A DNA stretch of 17,680 bases from Clostridium sp. UBA1056. GTDB lineage: Bacteria > Bacillota > Clostridia > Clostridiales > Clostridiaceae. The notes under the pieces are model-generated. The model ran no database searches, was not told where the DNA came from, and worked only from the letters and a program-made list of their open reading frames with translations. A program made the position numbers and the translations under genes. Shown here piece by piece: positions 13,616 through 17,680 of this stretch (positions are counted from its first letter, which is position 1; each line of letters begins with the position of its first letter). The stretch lies in assembly GCA_002316385.1 (NCBI GenBank), contig DCDL01000037.1, positions 49,173 through 66,852 of the forward strand. Direction: 5' to 3'.

Positions 13616-14542
13616 ATGAAGACTGAAGTATTAAATTTAGATTTAAAAAGAAAGGTAGCCCCTGAAAATGATGCAGGAATAGGTCCATGGAAAATGATTT
13701 GGTTAAGGTTCAAAGCAAATAAATTAGCCATTGCAGGGACTATTGTGTTTGCATTAATCTTACTGCTTGTTATAGTAGGACCGGCCTTCACACCTTATGA
13801 AAGAGATGCTATGGATTATGGTTCAGTTAATTTACCACCTAGTTTTGAGCACCTTTGTGGTACAGACAGCTTAGGAAGAGATGTATTTACTAGAATTTTA
13901 TATGGCGGAAGAATATCTTTATCAGTAGGTCTTGTTTCAACATCAATAACTATTACATTAGCCATTATTATTGGAGGAGCATCTGGATATTTTGGTGGAA
14001 GAGTTGATAACATACTACAGCGTATAGGAGAAATTATATCATCAATACCATTTTTACCTTTAATGATGACTTTATCTGCGGTAATGATGGGAAAAATACC
14101 TGAGGAAAAGAAAATGTATTTTATTATGGCACTCATTGGAGTCTTGAGTTGGCCTGGACTTTCGAGAATTATTCGTGCTGAAATATTGACGTTAAAAGAA
14201 AGGGAGTTTGTTGTAGCGGCCAAGGCTATGGGATACTCTGTATCAAGACAAATTTTTATTCACTTGATTCCAAATACCGTTGGATATATAGTTGTTAATG
14301 CTGCCTTTGGGATGGTTGGAGCTATGCTTACCGAGGCTGGATTATCATATTTAGGTTTAGGGGTTACACCACCTGTACCAACATGGGGGAATTTAATTAA
14401 TGCAGCTACAGATCCATATAACTTACAGTATCGTTTTTGGTTATGGGTGATTCCAGGTATTTTCTTATTTTTAACAGTATTAAGTATAAATTTAATTGGA
14501 GAAGGGCTTAGAGATGCATTTGATCCAAAAGAGCAAGGGTAG
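13616..14542 (+). CDS. Opp/Dpp-type ABC transporter permease, DppC-like
   Basis: The 308-residue protein is the second channel subunit. A cytoplasmic N-terminal tail is followed by the first membrane segment (about 37-58) and the DppC signature HLCGTDSLGRDVFTRILYGGRISLSVGL. The EAA loop is EFVVAAKAMGYSVSRQIFIHLIPNTVGYI, and the end NLIGEGLRDAFDPK is typical. The start is ATG 13616, 6 nt after AGGAGG; a TTG at 13598 would place that site inside the gene. It is 8 bp from the following ATPase gene. Confidence 0.93.
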   Translation: MKTEVLNLDLKRKVAPENDAGIGPWKMIWLRFKANKLAIAGTIVFALILLLVIVGPAFTPYERDAMDYGSVNLPPSFEHLCGTDSLGRDVFTRILYGGRISLSVGLVSTSITITLAIIIGGASGYFGGRVDNILQRIGEIISSIPFLPLMMTLSAVMMGKIPEEKKMYFIMALIGVLSWPGLSRIIRAEILTLKEREFVVAAKAMGYSVSRQIFIHLIPNTVGYIVVNAAFGMVGAMLTEAGLSYLGLGVTPPVPTWGNLINAATDPYNLQYRFWLWVIPGIFLFLTVLSINLIGEGLRDAFDPKEQG

Positions 14543-14550
14543 GTGATACA

Positions 14551-15540
14551 ATGAGTAAGAAGCTAATTGAAGTAAATAATTTAAGTGTACATTTTCATAC
14601 TAAAAAGGGTATTGTAAAAGCTGTTAATGGAGTAAGTTTTTCAATTGAAAAGGGTAAAACTTTAGGTGTGGTTGGAGAGTCAGGATGTGGAAAAAGTATT
14701 ACATCCATGGCCATTATGCAACTCATTGCTATGCCACCAGGAAAGATTGAAAGTGGAGAAATAATCTTTGAAGGTGAAAACCTTTTAAATAAAAATAATG
14801 AAGAGATGAGGAGAATTAGAGGAAATAAAATTGCCATGATTTTCCAAGAGCCCATGACTTCATTAAATCCAGTTTTCACTATTGGTAAACAAATATCAGA
14901 ACCTTTAATTATCCATAAAGAAATGGATAAGAAACAAGCGAGAGAAAACGCTATTGATTTATTAAAATTAGTAGGAATTCCTAGAGCAGAGAAAATAGTA
15001 GATGAATATCCTCACCAATTAAGTGGTGGAATGAGACAAAGGGTTATGATTGCTATGTCACTTGCATGTAATCCACAATTACTCATTGCAGACGAACCTA
15101 CAACTGCTCTTGATGTTACAATACAAGCTCAAATTTTAAAGCTTATGAATGGTTTAAAAGAAAAGTTTGAAACAGCTATTATGCTAATCACTCACGATTT
15201 AGGAGTTATTGCAGAGATGGCTGATGATGTAGTAGTTATGTATGCAGGTCAAGTTATGGAAGAAACAACTGTTGAAGAAATTTTCGATAATCCTAAGCAT
15301 CCATATACAATTGGGTTGCTTAATTCTACACCAGATATTGAGCAGGATACAGAGCGCTTAGCTAATATTCCTGGAGTTGTACCAAACCCCATATTTTTAC
15401 CAGAGGGATGTCCTTTCAATCCAAGGTGTGAACGTGCTATGGAAATATGTTCAAAGGAATGCCCTTCATTAAAGAGCTATGGAGGTCATAAAGTCCGATG
15501 CTTTGCAGTAGAAATGGATGAGGAGGCGCGACATGAGTGA
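14551..15540 (+). CDS. Opp/Dpp-type ABC transporter ATPase, DppD-like
   Basis: The 329-residue nucleotide-binding subunit has Walker A GESGCGKS (42-49), Q-loop Q99, signature LSGGMRQR (157-164), Walker B LLIADEP (177-183) and switch H215. The C-terminal extension characteristic of Opp/Dpp ATPases carries C287, C293, C300 and C304 (GCPFNPRC...C...C), the arrangement reported to hold a [4Fe-4S] cluster in DppD/OppD proteins. It pairs with the next gene's product to power import. AGGTGA precedes the ATG. Its last 8 bp overlap the next gene, so the two are probably translationally coupled. Confidence 0.94.
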   Translation: MSKKLIEVNNLSVHFHTKKGIVKAVNGVSFSIEKGKTLGVVGESGCGKSITSMAIMQLIAMPPGKIESGEIIFEGENLLNKNNEEMRRIRGNKIAMIFQEPMTSLNPVFTIGKQISEPLIIHKEMDKKQARENAIDLLKLVGIPRAEKIVDEYPHQLSGGMRQRVMIAMSLACNPQLLIADEPTTALDVTIQAQILKLMNGLKEKFETAIMLITHDLGVIAEMADDVVVMYAGQVMEETTVEEIFDNPKHPYTIGLLNSTPDIEQDTERLANIPGVVPNPIFLPEGCPFNPRCERAMEICSKECPSLKSYGGHKVRCFAVEMDEEARHE

Positions 15541-16501
15541 AGAATTATTAAGAGTTGAAAATTTAAAAAAATATTTTCCAATACAAGCAGGTTTTTTTAA
15601 GCGTACAGTAGGTCATGTTAAAGCTGTTGATGATATTTCTTTTACAATCAATAAAGGAGAAACCTTGAGTTTAGTTGGTGAGTCAGGATGTGGTAAGTCA
15701 ACTACAGGAAGAACAATCTTGAAGCTGTTAGAAGCTACAGAAGGTAAAGTTTATTTTGATGGAAAAGATGTTTATTCCCTTAATAGAAAAGAAATGAAAG
15801 ACATTAGAAAAGAAATGCAGATAATATTCCAAGATCCATATAGCTCTTTAAATCCAAGAATGACAGTTATGCAAACTATTAGTGAAGGTATGAGGTATCA
15901 TAACTTAGTGACTAGAGACAATATGCAGGATAGAGTAAAAGAAGTGTTAGAAATGAGTGGATTAAGTGCATACCACATGAACAGATATCCACATGAGTTT
16001 TCTGGAGGACAAAGACAAAGAATAGGGATTGCAAGAGCATTATCATTAAATCCTTCTTTTATTGTTGCAGATGAGCCAGTATCAGCCTTAGATGTATCTA
16101 TTCAGGCACAAGTAATTAACTTAATGATGGACTTAAAAGAGAAGTTAGATCTTAGTTATTTATTTATATCACATGACTTAGGTGTTGTTAAACATATGAG
16201 TGATCGTATAGGAGTAATGTATTTAGGTTCTTTAGTAGAGTTAGCAGATAAAAAATCCTTATATGCTTCTCCCAAACATCCATATACTAAGGCGCTACTA
16301 AATTCAATTCCAGTTAAAAATCCAAGAGCTAGAAAGGAAAATGTGCCTTTAGAAGGTGATATACCATCTCCAGCAAATCCACCATCAGGATGTAAGTTTC
16401 ATACAAGGTGTCCTTATGCTAAGGGAGAATGTAAGGAAGTTATTCCAAAGTTTGAGGATAAGGGAAATGGGCATTTTGTAGCTTGTCATTTAGTGAAATA
16501 A
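15533..16501 (+). CDS. Opp/Dpp-type ABC transporter ATPase, DppF-like
   Basis: The 322-residue second ATPase has Walker A GESGCGKS (49-56), Q100, signature FSGGQRQR (156-163), Walker B FIVADEP (176-182) and switch H214. The C-terminal Cys-rich segment (C287, C293, C300, C318) again fits a metal-cluster loop. The start is ATG 15533, 6 nt after AGGAGG located inside the upstream gene; an ATG at 15518 precedes that site. It closes the operon: regulator excluded, the unit is melA, binding protein, two permeases, two ATPases, all on the plus strand with short gaps. Confidence 0.94.
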   Translation: MSEELLRVENLKKYFPIQAGFFKRTVGHVKAVDDISFTINKGETLSLVGESGCGKSTTGRTILKLLEATEGKVYFDGKDVYSLNRKEMKDIRKEMQIIFQDPYSSLNPRMTVMQTISEGMRYHNLVTRDNMQDRVKEVLEMSGLSAYHMNRYPHEFSGGQRQRIGIARALSLNPSFIVADEPVSALDVSIQAQVINLMMDLKEKLDLSYLFISHDLGVVKHMSDRIGVMYLGSLVELADKKSLYASPKHPYTKALLNSIPVKNPRARKENVPLEGDIPSPANPPSGCKFHTRCPYAKGECKEVIPKFEDKGNGHFVACHLVK

Positions 16502-16806
16502 TCTAGTAAAGCTTAGAAGCGAGAAGCCTACCCTAATTAAAGATTCTAGAAAAGTTGAGCTAAATGCATCTTAATTATTAATTAATAAATATTATCCATT
16601 GTGTAAATACGTATATTATAGTATTATTTTATTAAACCTAGATCAATGAGAGATTGAGGTTCATATAAAAGTATATTGTAAAATCCACTTAAAATTGTTT
16701 TGTTGTGATATGGTTTATAAAGAGTGGAATTTTGTCAATATAGTAAAATAGGTTAGTGTAATAACACTTATTAAAATAGATATTAGTACAAGATGGAGGA
16801 AATTAA
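16502..16806 (+). promoter_or_regulatory. Intergenic region before nfo
   Basis: No gene is visible in these 305 bp. TTGTGT (16599-16604) and TATTAT (16622-16627) at 17 nt are a possible nfo promoter. A stem of AAAATCCACT (16680-16689) with AGTGGAATTTT (16733-16743, one bulged A) lies in the putative leader. It could instead be a weak end for the mel operon, which otherwise lacks a clear terminator here, so read-through into nfo is possible. Confidence 0.35.
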
Positions 16807-17640
16807 ATGTTAAATATAGGATGTCACTTATCAACTACTAAAGGATTTAAAAATATGGGGCGGGAAGCAGTAAAAATTGGAGGTAATACATTTCAATTTT
16901 TCACTCGTAATCCAAGAGGCGGAAAGGCAAAGGATATAGATGAAAAGGATGTGGAAGGCCTTTTAGAGATAATGAAAGAGAATAATTTCTCTAAAATATT
17001 AGCTCACGCACCATATACTCTAAATGCTTGCTCAGCAGATGAGAGAACAAGAGAGTTTGCTGTAGAGACTATGGCTGATGATTTAGCTAGAATGGAATAC
17101 CTCCCAAATAATCTTTATAACTTCCACCCAGGAAGTCACGTTAAGCAAGGTGTAGAGATTGGAATTAGCTACATTGTAGATATGCTTAACACTGTGTTAA
17201 AGCCAGAACAAACTACGAAGGTGCTTTTAGAGACTATGGCTGGGAAAGGTTCAGAGATTGGAAGAAGATTTGAAGAGATAGCAGAGATTATAAGTAGAGT
17301 TGAACTTAAGGAGCATATGGGTGTATGTCTTGATACTTGTCATGTATATGATGCCGGATATGATATTGTTAATGATTTAGATGGAGTATTAGAAGAGTTT
17401 GATAGAATTATCGGACTGGAAAGATTGCATGCTATACACTTAAATGATAGCAAAAATCCATTCAAGAGCCATAAAGATAGACATGAGAAAATTGGTGAAG
17501 GATCATTAGGAATTCAGGCTATAACTAGAATTATTAATCATCCTAAACTACGTAACATACCATTTTTCTTAGAAACGCCTAATGACATTGATGGATATGC
17601 AAAAGAAATAGAAATACTAAGAAGTTTATATAATGATTAA
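16807..17640 (+). CDS. nfo: Endonuclease IV (apurinic/apyrimidinic endonuclease)
   Basis: Nfo cuts DNA 5' of abasic sites and removes 3' blocking groups during base excision repair, using three zinc ions. The 277-residue TIM barrel has the full ligand set in order: H67 (HAPY), H107 (FHPGSH), E142 (LLETMAGKG), D176 and H179 (CLDTCH), H211 (HLND), D224 and H226 (DRHEKIGEG) and E256 (FLETP). Length and motifs match E. coli Nfo closely. GGAGG lies 7 nt before the ATG. It appears to be a single-gene unit, with a terminator starting 18 bp after the stop. Nothing links it to the sugar genes. Confidence 0.97.
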   Translation: MLNIGCHLSTTKGFKNMGREAVKIGGNTFQFFTRNPRGGKAKDIDEKDVEGLLEIMKENNFSKILAHAPYTLNACSADERTREFAVETMADDLARMEYLPNNLYNFHPGSHVKQGVEIGISYIVDMLNTVLKPEQTTKVLLETMAGKGSEIGRRFEEIAEIISRVELKEHMGVCLDTCHVYDAGYDIVNDLDGVLEEFDRIIGLERLHAIHLNDSKNPFKSHKDRHEKIGEGSLGIQAITRIINHPKLRNIPFFLETPNDIDGYAKEIEILRSLYND

Positions 17641-17657
17641 TATATATCTATTATAAA

Positions 17658-17680
17658 GAAAAGGGGCTTTCGCAAAATAT
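17658..17680 (+). terminator. Partial terminator of nfo, cut by the window edge
   Basis: AAGAAAAGGGGCTTTCGCAA at 17658-17677 has the same design as the first arm of the terminator at 8262-8305. The second arm lies outside the window. It is expected to read TTGCGAAAGCCCC followed by T. Confidence 0.7.

Noticed and set aside
13816..14223. Minus-strand open frame of 135 codons opposite the DppC-like permease gene
   Set aside because: Shadow of a strongly conserved gene, low-complexity product, no start signals.
16639..16664. AACCTAGATC/GATTGAGGTT hairpin as mel operon terminator
   Set aside because: The stem is interrupted and no T-tract follows.

Overview
The window is AT-rich, with long A/T-only intergenic stretches, AGA/AGG-dominated arginine codons, strong AGGAGG-type ribosome binding sites, several TTG starts and hairpin/oligo-T terminators. 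This points to a chromosomal segment of a low-GC anaerobic Firmicute, most likely a Clostridium close to the C. perfringens/C. tertium group. There is no rRNA, tRNA, CRISPR array, transposase, phage gene or plasmid function.

Layout, left to right: (1) a minus-strand F420-0:glutamate-ligase-like gene diverges from a LysR regulator across a 13-bp dyad that sits inside two facing promoters; (2) a small membrane protein (minus) and a previously easy-to-miss 49-residue gene (minus), separated by a 118-bp inverted repeat; (3) a TPP-riboswitch-controlled thiazole operon, thiS-thiF-thiG-thiH-tenI, in which ThiF carries an extra N-terminal ThiS-like domain and the last gene looks like the tautomerase TenI rather than ThiE; (4) a stand-alone heme oxygenase of the HO-1 type with alanine where the conserved distal glycine should be; (5) a minus-strand AraC regulator divergent from a melA (GH4 alpha-galactosidase) operon that continues into a complete peptide-type (Opp/Dpp, SBP family 5) ABC transporter: lipoprotein, two permeases, two ATPases; (6) nfo, endonuclease IV, ending at the first arm of a terminator cut by the window edge.

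How the genes work together: the thi operon makes the thiazole phosphate half of thiamine by the anaerobic tyrosine-lyase (ThiH) route and is shut off by thiamine pyrophosphate. The mel operon most plausibly imports and hydrolyses alpha-galactosides. Pairing MelA with an Opp-type importer is best known from the agp/mel locus of Sinorhizobium, so the transporter is probably a sugar importer that sequence databases would label as a peptide importer. The cofE-like gene is an orphan, since F420 is not known from clostridia and no other F420 gene is present here.

I did not find a wholly new multi-gene system. The points most worth following are the heme oxygenase active-site change, the orphan cofE-like/LysR pair, the ThiS-like domain on ThiF, the probable alpha-galactoside Opp transporter with its 19-bp iterons, and the 49-residue gene.
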